A stretch of DNA of 64,000 nt from Larkinella insperata (GCF_026248825.1 NZ_CP110973.1:2127001-2191000); one strand, 5' to 3'. Counted from the first letter of the stretch, positions 34,843 to 44,593 are shown. Program-made: numbers and translations. Notes: a model not told the origin generated them from the sequence alone.

Positions 34843-35448
34843 ATGGCAAGATACACCGGCCCCAAGGCCAAAATCTCCCGCAAATTTGGTGAGCCAATCC
34901 TCGGCCCCAGCAAAGCATTACAAAAGAAAGCCTATGGTCCTGGTCAACACGGACGTGGCCGCAAACGGAAACAGTCAGAATATGCTGTTCAGTTGCAGGA
35001 AAAACAAAAAGTAAAGTATATCTACGGTATTCTGGAGCGTCAGTTCCGGGGCTTATTCCACCGGGCCGTTGTGAAAGAGGGAATTACGGGTGAAAACCTG
35101 CTGAAACTTTGCGAAGCACGTCTGGATAATACAGTTTATCGTTTGGGCATTGCTCCAACGCGTCGGGCCGCCCGTCAATTGGTATCACACAAACACATTG
35201 CCGTTGATGGCGAAGTGGTAAATATAGCTTCTTATTCATTGAAGCCCGGTCAGTTGATCAGCGTTCGTGAGAAATCAAAATCACTCGAAGCCGTCTCTGC
35301 GAGCTTGAGCACCCGCGGTGCTAAACGCTACAACTGGTTAGAATGGGATCAACAACAACTGCAGGGCAAGTTCACGAACTACCCGGAGCGTGATCAGATT
35401 CCTGAGAACGTCAACGAGCAGTTAGTTGTCGAATTATATTCGAAATAA
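34843..35448 (+). CDS. rpsD: 30S ribosomal protein S4
   Basis: 201 residues from MARYTGPKAKISRKFGEPI at 34843; an upstream GTG at 34804 would add 13 unlikely residues. The S4 domain is seen in LDNTVYRLGIAPTRRAARQL and VSHKHIAVDGEVVNI. No N-terminal CxxC zinc motif. S4 initiates 30S assembly and in E. coli represses the alpha operon. Confidence 0.98.
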   Translation: MARYTGPKAKISRKFGEPILGPSKALQKKAYGPGQHGRGRKRKQSEYAVQLQEKQKVKYIYGILERQFRGLFHRAVVKEGITGENLLKLCEARLDNTVYRLGIAPTRRAARQLVSHKHIAVDGEVVNIASYSLKPGQLISVREKSKSLEAVSASLSTRGAKRYNWLEWDQQQLQGKFTNYPERDQIPENVNEQLVVELYSK

Positions 35449-35551
35449 TAGTTGCGGTTTTCAGGTTACTGCTCTGGTGAGTCATGAAAGCAGTAACAAA
35501 CTGGAAATGGTATACTACACATTTTATTTGAACTGTTAACAACAAAATCGT

Positions 35552-36541
35552 ATGTCAATATTAGCGTTCCAAATGCCCGATAAAGTTGTCATGGAGCGAG
35601 CTGACGACTTTCACGGGTTGTTTGAGTTCAAGCCACTCGAAAAGGGCTATGGCGTGACCATAGGGAATGCGTTGCGGAGAATTCTGCTGTCATCGCTGGA
35701 GGGCTATGCCATCACCAGCGTACGGTTCCCTGGCGTACTGCATGAATTCTCTTCAATAGAAGGCGTCGTTGAGGATGTTACCGAGATCATTCTGAACCTG
35801 AAAATGGTGCGGTTCAAGAAGGTTTCGGACATGGTCGACAACAAAATTACCGTTACGATTAAGAATCAGTCGGTGTTAAAGGCTGGTGATATATCTAAAT
35901 TCTCAGCGTCATTCGAGGTGTTGAATCCCGATCTGGAGATTTGCCACATTGATGATACGCGTGAATTGGAAATGGAAATCTACGTGGAAAAAGGTCGTGG
36001 CTATATCCCGGCTGACGAACCACGTGCCAACGAATTGCCGTTCGGTCACATTCCAATCGATGCAATTTACACGCCGATCAAAAACGTACGTTATAGTGTT
36101 GAAAACACGCGGGTTGAGCAAAAAACTGACTATGAGCGGTTGCTGCTTGACATTGAAACGGACGGTTCTATTCACCCGGAAGAAGCCCTGAAAGGTGCGG
36201 CTACGATCCTGATTCAGCACTTTATGTTATTCTCGGATCAAACGATGACGTTTGAAACCGCGAAAGCTGAGGAAGACAACGTAGTAGATGAAGAAATGCT
36301 GCACATGCGGAAGCTGTTAAAGACTCCGCTGGCCGATCTTGATCTGTCCGTACGCGCTTACAACTGTTTGAAATCTGCCGACGTAAAATCACTGGGCGAT
36401 CTGGTGAAACTGGAGATTTCAGACATGATGAAATTTAGAAACTTCGGTAAGAAGTCGCTGACTGAGCTTGAGCAGTTGGTTGCCGAAAAGAATCTGACCT
36501 TCGGCATGGACATTTCCAAATACAGATTAGACGAGGACTAA
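35552..36541 (+). CDS. rpoA: RNA polymerase alpha subunit
   Basis: 329 residues. The N-domain (dimerisation and assembly; GYGVTIGNALRRILLSSLEG) and the C-domain (about 250-320; DLSVRAYNCLKSADVKSLGD and FGKKSLTELEQLV, two helix-hairpin-helix motifs) are complete. It follows rpsD after 103 bases, four bases before rplQ, as usual. Confidence 0.98.
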   Translation: MSILAFQMPDKVVMERADDFHGLFEFKPLEKGYGVTIGNALRRILLSSLEGYAITSVRFPGVLHEFSSIEGVVEDVTEIILNLKMVRFKKVSDMVDNKITVTIKNQSVLKAGDISKFSASFEVLNPDLEICHIDDTRELEMEIYVEKGRGYIPADEPRANELPFGHIPIDAIYTPIKNVRYSVENTRVEQKTDYERLLLDIETDGSIHPEEALKGAATILIQHFMLFSDQTMTFETAKAEEDNVVDEEMLHMRKLLKTPLADLDLSVRAYNCLKSADVKSLGDLVKLEISDMMKFRNFGKKSLTELEQLVAEKNLTFGMDISKYRLDED

Positions 36542-36545
36542 TACC

Positions 36546-37148
36546 ATGAGACACGGTAAAAAAAATAATCATCTTGGCAGGACCTATTCACACCGTGCAG
36601 CTATGCTGTCGAACATGGCGTCCTCGCTAATTCTGAGCAAGCGTATTGAAACAACGGTTGCGAAGGCGAAAGAGCTGCGGAAATACGTTGAACCGCTGCT
36701 GACCCGCGCTAAAAACGATTCGTACCAAAATCGTCGGGTTGTTTTCTCATACCTCCAGAATAAGGAGACGATGAAAGAACTTTTCAACGTTGTTTCAGAT
36801 AAGATTTCAAATCGCCCGGGTGGCTACACCCGTATCATTAAGCTGGGCAACCGGATTGGTGATAACGCTGAAACCTGTATCATCGAGCTGGTTGACTTCA
36901 ACGAAACGTTATTAGCAGCAGCTACTGAAGATCAGAAAGCAACCCGTACCCGCCGTAGCCGTCGTAGCGCTGGCGCTCGTAAAGCTGACGAAACTGCTGA
37001 AGCTACCCCGGTGGCTGAAGCGACGCCAGCAGCAGAAGCAGCACCGGCGGCCGAAGCGGCTGTTCCGGCCGAAGAGCCAGCGGCAGAGAAAGCTCCGGAG
37101 ACTCCGGAAGCTTCAGCTGAATCAACGGACGAGGAAGCAAAATCTTAA
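36546..37148 (+). CDS. rplQ: 50S ribosomal protein L17 with Ala/Glu/Pro-rich tail
   Basis: 200 residues. The L17 core (about 1-125; MRHGKKNNHLGRTYSHRAAM, NRPGGYTRIIKLGNRIGD) is normal. From about residue 126 a basic patch (TRRSRRSAGARK) leads into a low-complexity acidic tail of Ala, Glu and Pro repeats to the end. Bacterial L17 is usually 115-130 residues; extended tails occur in Bacteroidota. Last gene of the superoperon. Confidence 0.97.
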   Translation: MRHGKKNNHLGRTYSHRAAMLSNMASSLILSKRIETTVAKAKELRKYVEPLLTRAKNDSYQNRRVVFSYLQNKETMKELFNVVSDKISNRPGGYTRIIKLGNRIGDNAETCIIELVDFNETLLAAATEDQKATRTRRSRRSAGARKADETAEATPVAEATPAAEAAPAAEAAVPAEEPAAEKAPETPEASAESTDEEAKS

Positions 37149-37164
37149 TGCCATAGAGTCCGGA

Positions 37165-37172
37165 TAGCTTTG
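37165..37172 (+). promoter_or_regulatory. Candidate promoter in the rplQ-carA spacer
   Basis: TAGCTTTG matches the -7 consensus exactly, without a good -33 box. It is the best candidate for carA, but transcription from it must pass the terminator at 37315-37347. The rest of the 223-base spacer shows no gene. Confidence 0.35.
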
Positions 37173-37314
37173 AAATTCACTGCCTATACGACGACATGGT
37201 CACGACCGGATACTGCTGTTTGCTGTATTAACCTTGATAAGTTAACGGCTTACGAACTAAAAAGCAGTCGAGCTGGTTTTACTATTGTGAAGAACAAACT
37301 CACATACAAAACAG

Positions 37315-37347
37315 AGGGTTAACCGTAATGGGTTAACCCTTTTTTTT
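37315..37347 (+). terminator. Intrinsic terminator of the ribosomal operon, or carA attenuator
   Basis: AGGGTTAACC (37315-37324) and GGTTAACCCT (37331-37340) pair exactly and are followed by seven T. It stands only 25 bases before the carA start, with no promoter box between them, so it may act as an attenuator for carA as well as the end of the rplQ transcript. Confidence 0.85.
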
Positions 37348-37371
37348 AACTCAGAAACTCCAAAGCAATTC

Positions 37372-38487
37372 ATGAAACAGGTTCAGCAACCAGCTGCTTT
37401 ATTGGTTTTGAAAGATGGTTCCGTATTTAGAGGAACGGCCCTTGGTAAAATTGGAACGGCGGGTGGCGAAATATGCTTCAACACAGGCATGACTGGCTAT
37501 CAGGAGATTTATACAGATCCTTCGTATTACGGTCAGGTGATTGTTAACACCACTTCGCACATTGGTAATTACGGAGTGCAATACCGGGATGAAGAAGAGT
37601 CGGGTAATGTAACAATCCGGGGAATGGTCTGTAACTTCTTCTCGCAAATTCATTCGCGGAATACGGCTGATACCTCGTTGCAGGAGTACTTTGAACGCGC
37701 AAATATCGTCGGGATCAGCGGGATTGATACTCGTCAGGTGGTGCGGCACATTCGGGACAAGGGTGTAATGAACTGCATCATCTCCTCCGAAATTCTGGAC
37801 CCCGCGGTGTTGCTGGAACGCCTGCACCAGATTCCGGACATGGAAGGACTGGAGCTTTCGTCTGAAGTGAGTACGAAAAAAATATATGAAGTAGGCGATC
37901 CGAACGTTTCCGACTTCAAAGTGGCCGTGCTGGATTTGGGCATCAAAAAAAGTATCCTGAATAACCTGGCTGGTCGGGGTGCTCATTGTCGGGTGTTTCC
38001 GGCTAAAACGCCCTTTGAAGAGATTAATGCTTGGAACCCGAACGGCTATTTTATCTCGAATGGTCCAGGTGATCCGGCAGCCATGCCGTACGCCGTTGAA
38101 ACCGTCAAGCAGGCGCTCGAAACCGATAAGCCGCTATTTGGCATTTGCCTGGGCCACCAGATTCTATCACTGGCCAGCGGTATTTCAACCTACAAAATGC
38201 ACAACGGCCACCGGGGACTCAACCATCCGGTCAAAAACCTGATCACCGGTCGTTGTGAAGTAACATCTCAAAACCACGGTTTTGCGGTGCGGGCTGACGA
38301 AGTAATGGACAATGCGGATATTGAACTGACGCACGTCAACCTGAATGATAAAACCATCGAAGGAATTCGTCGGAAAGATCGACCGGCGTTTTCGGTGCAA
38401 TACCACCCCGAAGCTTCACCGGGGCCGCACGATTCGCGGTACTTGTTCGATGATTTTGTGAAACTCATTGAAGTGGAAGCACGATAA
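37372..38487 (+). CDS. carA: Carbamoyl-phosphate synthase small (glutaminase) subunit
   Basis: 371 residues. It releases ammonia from glutamine for the large subunit CarB in pyrimidine and arginine synthesis. The N-domain (GEICFNTGMTGYQEIYTDPS) and class I amidotransferase domain are complete: nucleophile Cys259 in PLFGICLGHQ, and His345/Glu347 in SVQYHPEASPG. carB is not next to it; a terminator follows at once, so carA is a single-gene unit here. Its leader contains an intrinsic terminator directly before the ATG. Confidence 0.98.
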   Translation: MKQVQQPAALLVLKDGSVFRGTALGKIGTAGGEICFNTGMTGYQEIYTDPSYYGQVIVNTTSHIGNYGVQYRDEEESGNVTIRGMVCNFFSQIHSRNTADTSLQEYFERANIVGISGIDTRQVVRHIRDKGVMNCIISSEILDPAVLLERLHQIPDMEGLELSSEVSTKKIYEVGDPNVSDFKVAVLDLGIKKSILNNLAGRGAHCRVFPAKTPFEEINAWNPNGYFISNGPGDPAAMPYAVETVKQALETDKPLFGICLGHQILSLASGISTYKMHNGHRGLNHPVKNLITGRCEVTSQNHGFAVRADEVMDNADIELTHVNLNDKTIEGIRRKDRPAFSVQYHPEASPGPHDSRYLFDDFVKLIEVEAR

Positions 38488-38490
38488 TAA

Positions 38491-38519
38491 AAAATCCGGC
38501 CTGCGAGCCGGATTTTTTT
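38491..38519 (+). terminator. Intrinsic terminator after carA
   Basis: AAATCCGGC and GCCGGATTT form an exact nine-pair stem around a six-base loop, followed by T residues; the A-run on the other side would let it work on both strands. Confidence 0.9.
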
Positions 38520-38583
38520 ATGCGGTCTTGCTTAACACAGGTTTATTTAAATACTAAATTAGGAGGGGAACTAAGCTAAACCG

Positions 38584-39780
38584 ATGATTCCCGCAACTGC
38601 CCCTTCACAAAGCCGGATTGCAAGCCGTATCCTAAGCATCGACGTGGTGCGTGGGCTAGTCATGGTCGTTATGGCGTTGGATCATACCCGTGATTTCATT
38701 CATCGAAACGGCTTCTTTTACAACGCAACGGATTTAAACACGACCTCCCCGATTCTATTTTTTACGCGCTGGATAACTCATTTTTGCGCCCCCGCCTTTG
38801 TCTTTCTGGCCGGCACTTCGGCGTATTTGATGGGCCGTAAAATGAGCAAGCCGCAACTTCGGTTTTTCCTGATTACGCGCGGGCTCTGGCTGATCGTTCT
38901 AGAGGTGACGGTTGTAAACCTGAATTTATGGTTTGATGTCACATTTTCCGTTCTGGCGCTGGAAGTCATCTGGGCGACCGGCGTGAGCATGGTGGTTCTG
39001 GGCGTGCTGCTGACAGTACCACAAAACCTACTTTTGGGGCTTGGCCTGATTATTTTACTCGGCCATAACGCGCTGGATTCCCTGTCGTTTCCGGCGGGAA
39101 GCGCTTTGGATATTATCTGGTCGATACTACACCGGCCAAATGCCATTCCACTATCGCCCAACCAGATCGTGTTCATTATGTATCCTGTACTGCCGTGGAT
39201 CGGCATTTTGATTGTGGGTTACTGTTTCGGAGCGTTATACAGCCGCGACGTTGATGCGGAGCACCGCAGAAAATGGCTACGTTGGATAGGAATCGCCAGC
39301 GTTACCGCGTTTATTTTGATTCGAGCGATAAACCGTTACGGCGATCCGGCGCCGTGGTCGGTACAGAAAACGCCGTTATTTACGCTTCTTTCGTTTATCA
39401 ACGTTACCAAATATCCTCCGTCGCTACTTTTTGCTTTAATGACTTTAGGACCGGTTGTCTGGCTCTTGAGCGCACTAGAAAGGAAGCGGGGGAACTGGAT
39501 GTTATTTTTTATCACCTATGGTCGAGTACCGCTTTTCTACTTTATTATACACTTTTTTTTGGTCCACGCGCTGTCAATCGGGTTGCTGCTGTTGGATGGG
39601 GTCGCCTGGTCAGAAATCAACTTTCAGAACCGCATGGGGGGCGTTGTACCGGAGCATGGGTTGCCGCTGGGAATAACGTATGGAGTATGGATAGGAGTTG
39701 TCCTGATCATGTATCCGCTTTGTGAATGGTACGGACAAATTAAAGCAAAAAGCCGTCACCCCATCTGGAGTTATCTTTGA
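38584..39780 (+). CDS. DUF1624 / HGSNAT-like membrane acyltransferase-type protein
   Basis: 398 residues with about ten membrane spans. The opening SRILSIDVVRGLVMVVMALD with HTRDFIH matches the DUF1624/heparan-alpha-glucosaminide N-acetyltransferase-like family, where the Asp and His in the first helices are thought to matter for transmembrane acetyl transfer. No catalytic assignment is proven for bacterial members; a role in sugar acetylation of the envelope is plausible. It has no clear operon partner: a terminator lies before it and a convergent kinase gene after it. Confidence 0.85.
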   Translation: MIPATAPSQSRIASRILSIDVVRGLVMVVMALDHTRDFIHRNGFFYNATDLNTTSPILFFTRWITHFCAPAFVFLAGTSAYLMGRKMSKPQLRFFLITRGLWLIVLEVTVVNLNLWFDVTFSVLALEVIWATGVSMVVLGVLLTVPQNLLLGLGLIILLGHNALDSLSFPAGSALDIIWSILHRPNAIPLSPNQIVFIMYPVLPWIGILIVGYCFGALYSRDVDAEHRRKWLRWIGIASVTAFILIRAINRYGDPAPWSVQKTPLFTLLSFINVTKYPPSLLFALMTLGPVVWLLSALERKRGNWMLFFITYGRVPLFYFIIHFFLVHALSIGLLLLDGVAWSEINFQNRMGGVVPEHGLPLGITYGVWIGVVLIMYPLCEWYGQIKAKSRHPIWSYL

Positions 39781-39952
39781 GCTCGGGTTTTTGCACCGGA
39801 AGTTATTGCTTTAGAGGATCTCAGAAGTATAGAAAAACACTGACGTTTTGTTCCCAGGCATTTGGGGGAAATGCGAACAGGTACAGTTGGCGAGCTTTCT
39901 CAGCAAGAATATGAAACACTATGGAGTAGCTGGCAAAAGGCGGAAAGGGAAT

Positions 39953-39985
39953 GTACGAGCTACGCTGCACTACGTTAGCTCGTAC
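39953..39985. terminator. Hairpin between convergent genes
   Basis: GTACGAGCTA and TAGCTCGTAC are exact reverse complements (39953-39962 with 39976-39985) in the 293-base space between two convergent genes. T-tails are poor on both sides, so terminator function is only likely by position. Nothing else is seen in this space. Confidence 0.4.
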
Positions 39986-40073
39986 CTAAAAACATAAGAG
40001 AGCAGAGAAAATAATAGTATACAATATTCCGAAATTTCAGATAGACGCAATCGCAATTTTTAGACAAATACCC

Positions 40074-43025
40074 TTAATTTTCAGACAAGACACTACGGAT
40101 ATAGTCGCTGGGAGATAAGGCAAATAGTTCCTTGAAGCACTGGCCAAAGTACGAAGGGCTCTCAAAACCAACCAGATAAGCCGTTTCGGATACGGAATGG
40201 CCGGCTTTTAGCAATTCGGCGGATTTGCGTAACCGGTAGTTGCGAATAAACTCGCTCGCCGTCATGCCCAATACTGAAGCCAGTTTACGGTTTAGGGTGC
40301 GCGAACTCATGCCCACTTCCAGGGCTAATTCGTCAACGGTTAAAGTCGCATTGTCGAGGTGTTTTTCAAGAGTCTGATAAAGCTGGCTCAAAAAAGGGTG
40401 GTCCTGTACCGGGAGAGCGGCATCGGCCGGTTTGGTCAGTTGCAAACGATAAAAATCGCGTAATGTGGCCTGATAATGCAATAGGTTATCCACTCGAAGC
40501 TGCAATTCAAGCAGGTCAAAGGGTTTGGTTAGGTAATCATTGGCACCCGCAGTCAATCCTTCAATCTTACTTTCTGCCGCGGCTTTTGCCGTGAGAAGAA
40601 TAACGGCAATGTGATTGGTTAGGGCGGTTTGCCGGATAAGGCGGCAGAATTGATAGCCATCCAGAACCGGCAGCATAATGTCACTTATTACCAGATCTGG
40701 TAACTCCTTCTGGCAGATTTGCCAGGCTTCCTGCCCGTCGATAGCGGTTTTTACCCGATAGGCGCCAGTGAGATGCTCAGCAATGAATTGGCGTAGATCA
40801 TCATTATCTTCAACAACCAGCAAAAAGGGGGCTTGCTGGTCCCCGGCGTTTGGCGAAATTTTAGCCGTAGGAAGCGGACTGGTAGCGATCGGCGCTTCAG
40901 CTTTGTGCAAATTGGTGAGCAGCGGAGAATGCAGAAACGGATGGTCGGCGTAAGGATGGCGAACAGGAAACGTTGCGGTAATGGTTGTACCCCGGCCAAC
41001 CTGACTTTCGACGGTTAATTTTCCGTTGAGCAAATCTGTTAATTCTTTGACCAGCGCCAGGCCGATACCGGTTCCTTCAAAAGACCGGTTTCGGGAATCG
41101 TCACCTTGGTAAAAACGATTGAAAATATACGGTATCTGGTCCGAAGCAATGCCATAACCGGTATCAGCTACCGACAGACGTAACGCAAAATGACCGTTTA
41201 ATCCTGTCGGCTCGGTTGCCAGTCGTACCCAGACGCTGCCCCCGTTGGGCGTATACTTCAAGGCGTTGGAAACAAGGTTGGAGCAGATTTTGCCCCATTT
41301 GTCGTCATCAAACAGAACTTGTTCCGGTATTAATAGGGGTTCAAAATGCAACCGGATCTCTTTCGCTTCCGCCGTCAGTTGAAAGGAATTGACCAAATCA
41401 TCCAGAAAAGCAGCTAGATTCCCCGGCAATTCGCGGACTTTCAGATGACCCGCATCCAGCTTCGACAAGTCCAGTAACTGATTGATCAACTGCAACAATC
41501 GGCGGGCGTTGCGGTTGACCATCGTCAGCGTATTCTGCAACGGAGTTTTGTCCAACGTTGCGGAAGGGTTGCTAAGCGTCTGGAGCCACTGTTCAACGGG
41601 CGAAATAATCAGCGTGAGCGGTGTTCGCAATTCGTGGGTAATGTTCGAGAAAAAGTGGGTTTTCATTTCCTCCATTTCCTTGCGCTGCTCGGCGTCCTGT
41701 CGTTGCAAAATGGTTTGCTCAATGGTTTGATTGGCCGTTTGTAGTTCAACCGTCAATGCTTCGGTTTTGCGGAATGAAGTATAAAACCGAATGGCCAGCA
41801 GCAAAGACTGGCAGATCGTAAAAATGAACAGGGAGCTTGACAGTAAAAAAAAGCTGTGAATTACGTGCGACTGATGGAGGATGTCGTTGAGAACGCAAAA
41901 CGTCAGCAAGGCCATATCGCAGAGGAGAATCAGGCCACCTTCTTTTTTCAGTTGTGCCGCCCGGACGGCGATCCACAGAAAAAAACCGCATTCCAAAACC
42001 GCCAGCGGACTGATCAGAGTAGCCCAGGCCGCGTACGTGGTAGCCGGGGTGGATACCACCAACGCCAGAAAGGTCAGGTTGATAACAATAATGATTCGCC
42101 GGACAACGGGCGATACCAGCGTTGGAAACAACGTGTGCAGATACAGCGTCAGGCTAATGATTCCAATCGGAAAAGTGCTATACAAGGCTTTGAAAGCCAG
42201 CGCCCAGTCAACGTCGGGAAAGAAAAGAAAGAATACCGTCTCGGCCGTAAAAAGTTCGCGCAAGGCAATCGTCAGACAAAGAATTCCGAACAACAATGGA
42301 GCCTTGTCTCTGGGCCGAAGCGCGTACAGCAGAAGGTGATAAAGGCCAATGATGAGAAGGGCGCCAATGACGGAAGACGAAAACAGCAGACTTTTCTCGC
42401 GGTCCTGCGTTATAACGGAGGGGTTACCAAATTGTAAAGGTTTCCGCAGTCCGCCGTAGGCGAAATGGTAATTGGCTACGTGGATCAGAATAAAGGCTTC
42501 TTGATCCGGAATTAGAAAGGAAACCACTTTTGATTCGGTCCAGGGTTTCGTTGCTGGGCCGGGTGCCAATTGCCCCGATAGAGCCACCAGTTGGTTGTTA
42601 ACATACAGCTTGTAGGCCGTTCGGATTGGAGGGATTCGCAGCGACCAGATTTGGTTGGATTCCGGAAGCCGTATCCGAAGGCCGTACGTACAGTGACCTA
42701 ACTCCCGCGGATAAAGGGGGTGGTTGCCGGTGTAAGTGCGCCAGGTGCCGGGGACGGTAAAATAGGTTGGGCTTTTGACGAGACTGACCGGGTCGGTAAA
42801 CTGATTCCAGCGAAAAAACCATTGTCCGGTAAGGGCCACCGCCTTGTCGGAGTGATAGGCGTAAGAGGACAGGTCGAGGAGGCCCTTCTGCGCCACGTTT
42901 TGATCAGATTGCTGGGCGGAACAAACTGTAGGCCATGCCCCTAAACCAAACGCACTCAGGCAAAAAAGAAGGATGTCTTGAAACCGTACTAAACGTCGCA
43001 TAGCCCAGGTTCTGCTAAGGCCCAA
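40074..43025 (-). CDS. Hybrid histidine kinase / response regulator with AraC-type output (one-chain two-component system)
   Basis: 983 residues. A signal peptide (about 15-37) is followed by a periplasmic 7TMR-DISM extracellular jelly-roll domain (about 45-205), seven membrane helices (about 212-415), a coiled linker, HisKA (phospho-accepting His464 in NITHELRTPLT), HATPase (N-box SNLVSNALKYTPNGG, then VADTGYGIA and GTGIGLALV), a receiver domain (about 733-850, phospho-acceptor Asp781 in ISDIMLPVLDG, Lys in LTKPFD) and a C-terminal AraC helix-turn-helix pair (about 880-980). All catalytic residues are present. The ligand is unknown; the extracellular domain type often binds carbohydrates. 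An internal Met at 43001 is another possible start. Confidence 0.95.
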   Translation of the reverse strand: MGLSRTWAMRRLVRFQDILLFCLSAFGLGAWPTVCSAQQSDQNVAQKGLLDLSSYAYHSDKAVALTGQWFFRWNQFTDPVSLVKSPTYFTVPGTWRTYTGNHPLYPRELGHCTYGLRIRLPESNQIWSLRIPPIRTAYKLYVNNQLVALSGQLAPGPATKPWTESKVVSFLIPDQEAFILIHVANYHFAYGGLRKPLQFGNPSVITQDREKSLLFSSSVIGALLIIGLYHLLLYALRPRDKAPLLFGILCLTIALRELFTAETVFFLFFPDVDWALAFKALYSTFPIGIISLTLYLHTLFPTLVSPVVRRIIIVINLTFLALVVSTPATTYAAWATLISPLAVLECGFFLWIAVRAAQLKKEGGLILLCDMALLTFCVLNDILHQSHVIHSFFLLSSSLFIFTICQSLLLAIRFYTSFRKTEALTVELQTANQTIEQTILQRQDAEQRKEMEEMKTHFFSNITHELRTPLTLIISPVEQWLQTLSNPSATLDKTPLQNTLTMVNRNARRLLQLINQLLDLSKLDAGHLKVRELPGNLAAFLDDLVNSFQLTAEAKEIRLHFEPLLIPEQVLFDDDKWGKICSNLVSNALKYTPNGGSVWVRLATEPTGLNGHFALRLSVADTGYGIASDQIPYIFNRFYQGDDSRNRSFEGTGIGLALVKELTDLLNGKLTVESQVGRGTTITATFPVRHPYADHPFLHSPLLTNLHKAEAPIATSPLPTAKISPNAGDQQAPFLLVVEDNDDLRQFIAEHLTGAYRVKTAIDGQEAWQICQKELPDLVISDIMLPVLDGYQFCRLIRQTALTNHIAVILLTAKAAAESKIEGLTAGANDYLTKPFDLLELQLRVDNLLHYQATLRDFYRLQLTKPADAALPVQDHPFLSQLYQTLEKHLDNATLTVDELALEVGMSSRTLNRKLASVLGMTASEFIRNYRLRKSAELLKAGHSVSETAYLVGFESPSYFGQCFKELFALSPSDYIRSVLSEN

Positions 43026-43120
43026 AGCCGGGTCGAGTGTCCAAAACGTCCTTGGGTAATAATTCCGTAATAACGAATTGCTTAATTGAAAGGGCGTTCC
43101 CTACAAACCGAAAAAATCGC

Positions 43121-43128
43121 TTACTTTG
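43121..43128 (+). promoter_or_regulatory. Candidate promoter of eno
   Basis: TTACTTTG (one mismatch to TAnnTTTG) followed by CAGG stands 123 bases before eno; the -33 box is unclear. The 225-base divergent space to the kinase gene shows no gene. Confidence 0.35.
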
Positions 43129-43250
43129 CAGGGCCAAAATTGTGCTACGGCGTAAGATTCAATGAAGATAGCATAAAAATCCGTATCGGAACGTTTTCTA
43201 CTCCTTTGTTTCTTTTTGTACATAAGTATTAACCAACTTTTTCTGACACA

Positions 43251-44528
43251 ATGAGTATTATTCAGTCCATTCATGCCAGACAGATTCTGGATTCGAGAGG
43301 CAACCCAACCGTGGAAGTCGATGTTCGTACCGAAAACGGGTTTCTGGGCCGGGCGGCCGTTCCGTCAGGGGCCTCAACCGGCTCACACGAAGCCGTCGAA
43401 TTGCGCGACGATGATCCGAAACGGTATGTGGGCAAGGGCGTATTGAAGGCCGTTCAGAACGTCAATGAACTGATTTTTCCGGAATTGGTTGGGTCATCCG
43501 TGTTTGATCAGACCCTGATTGACCGGATTATGATTGAACTGGATGGTACTTCCAATAAAGGAAAGCTGGGTGCCAACGCCATTCTGGGTGTATCGATGGC
43601 CATTGCCAAAGCCGCTGCGCAGGAAGCCGGTCTGCCGTTGTACCGGTACATCGGTGGCGTCAACGCCAACACTCTGCCGGTTCCGATGATGAACATCCTG
43701 AACGGAGGTAGCCACGCTGACAACTCCATCGACTTCCAGGAATTCATGGTTATGCCGGTTGGCGCACCGACGTTCTCAGAAGCGCTGCGCTGGGGAACGG
43801 AAGTGTTCCACTCGCTGAAAAAAGTTCTGAAAGGCAAAGGCATGTCCACCAACGTGGGTGATGAAGGTGGCTTTGCCCCGAACATCCCGTCGAACGAAGA
43901 AGCCATCCAGATCATTCTGCAAGCCATCGAGAAAGCGGGATACCGGCCCGGTCAGGATATTTACATTGCCATGGATGCCGCTGCGTCGGAGTTCTACGAG
44001 GCAGAGTCAGGAGTATACCACTTCAAAAAATCGACGGGTGACAAGTTGAGCTCGTCCGAAATGGCAAACTACTGGAAAGAATGGGTTGAGAAATATCCGA
44101 TTATTTCCATCGAAGACGGTATGGCCGAAGACGACTGGAACGGCTGGAAACAACAGACCGAACTGATTGGCAAGAAAACCCAGCTGGTGGGCGACGACCT
44201 GTTCGTAACGAACGTAACCCGTTTGCAGCAGGGCATCGACCAGGGAATTGCCAACGCCGTTCTGGTGAAGGTAAACCAGATCGGTTCGCTGACGGAAACC
44301 ATCAACACCGTTAACCTAGCGAAACGCAATTCATACAAAAACATCATGTCGCACCGCTCCGGCGAAACCGAAGACGCGACCATTGCCGACCTGGCCGTTG
44401 CGTTGAATACCGGTCAGATCAAAACGGGTTCCGCTTCCCGTTCGGATCGGATGGCGAAATACAACCAGTTGCTGCGAATCGAGGAGGAACTCGGTGATAC
44501 CGCTTACTTCCCCGGCATCAACATGTAA
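43251..44528 (+). CDS. eno: Enolase
   Basis: 425 residues. It interconverts 2-phosphoglycerate and phosphoenolpyruvate in glycolysis. The signatures are clear: RGNPTVEVDVRTENGFLGRA, AVPSGASTGSHEAVELRD, ILGVSMAIAKAAA, the metal site around SIEDGMAEDDWNGW and the enolase motif VLVKVNQIGSLTET, with SHRSGETEDATIADLAVA near the end. It is followed by a terminator and then the DivIC/FtsB-like gene, an adjacency found in many bacteria. Confidence 0.98.
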   Translation: MSIIQSIHARQILDSRGNPTVEVDVRTENGFLGRAAVPSGASTGSHEAVELRDDDPKRYVGKGVLKAVQNVNELIFPELVGSSVFDQTLIDRIMIELDGTSNKGKLGANAILGVSMAIAKAAAQEAGLPLYRYIGGVNANTLPVPMMNILNGGSHADNSIDFQEFMVMPVGAPTFSEALRWGTEVFHSLKKVLKGKGMSTNVGDEGGFAPNIPSNEEAIQIILQAIEKAGYRPGQDIYIAMDAAASEFYEAESGVYHFKKSTGDKLSSSEMANYWKEWVEKYPIISIEDGMAEDDWNGWKQQTELIGKKTQLVGDDLFVTNVTRLQQGIDQGIANAVLVKVNQIGSLTETINTVNLAKRNSYKNIMSHRSGETEDATIADLAVALNTGQIKTGSASRSDRMAKYNQLLRIEEELGDTAYFPGINM

Positions 44529-44536
44529 TTTGATTA

Positions 44537-44565
44537 CCCCCAACCGGTCTGCGGTTGGGGGTTTT
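44537..44565 (+). terminator. Intrinsic terminator after eno
   Basis: CCCCCAACCG (44537-44546) and CGGTTGGGGG (44552-44561) pair exactly around a five-base loop, followed by TTTT. Confidence 0.85.
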
Positions 44566-44593
44566 CTGATTTAAGCCTAATCCATCAGCAAAG

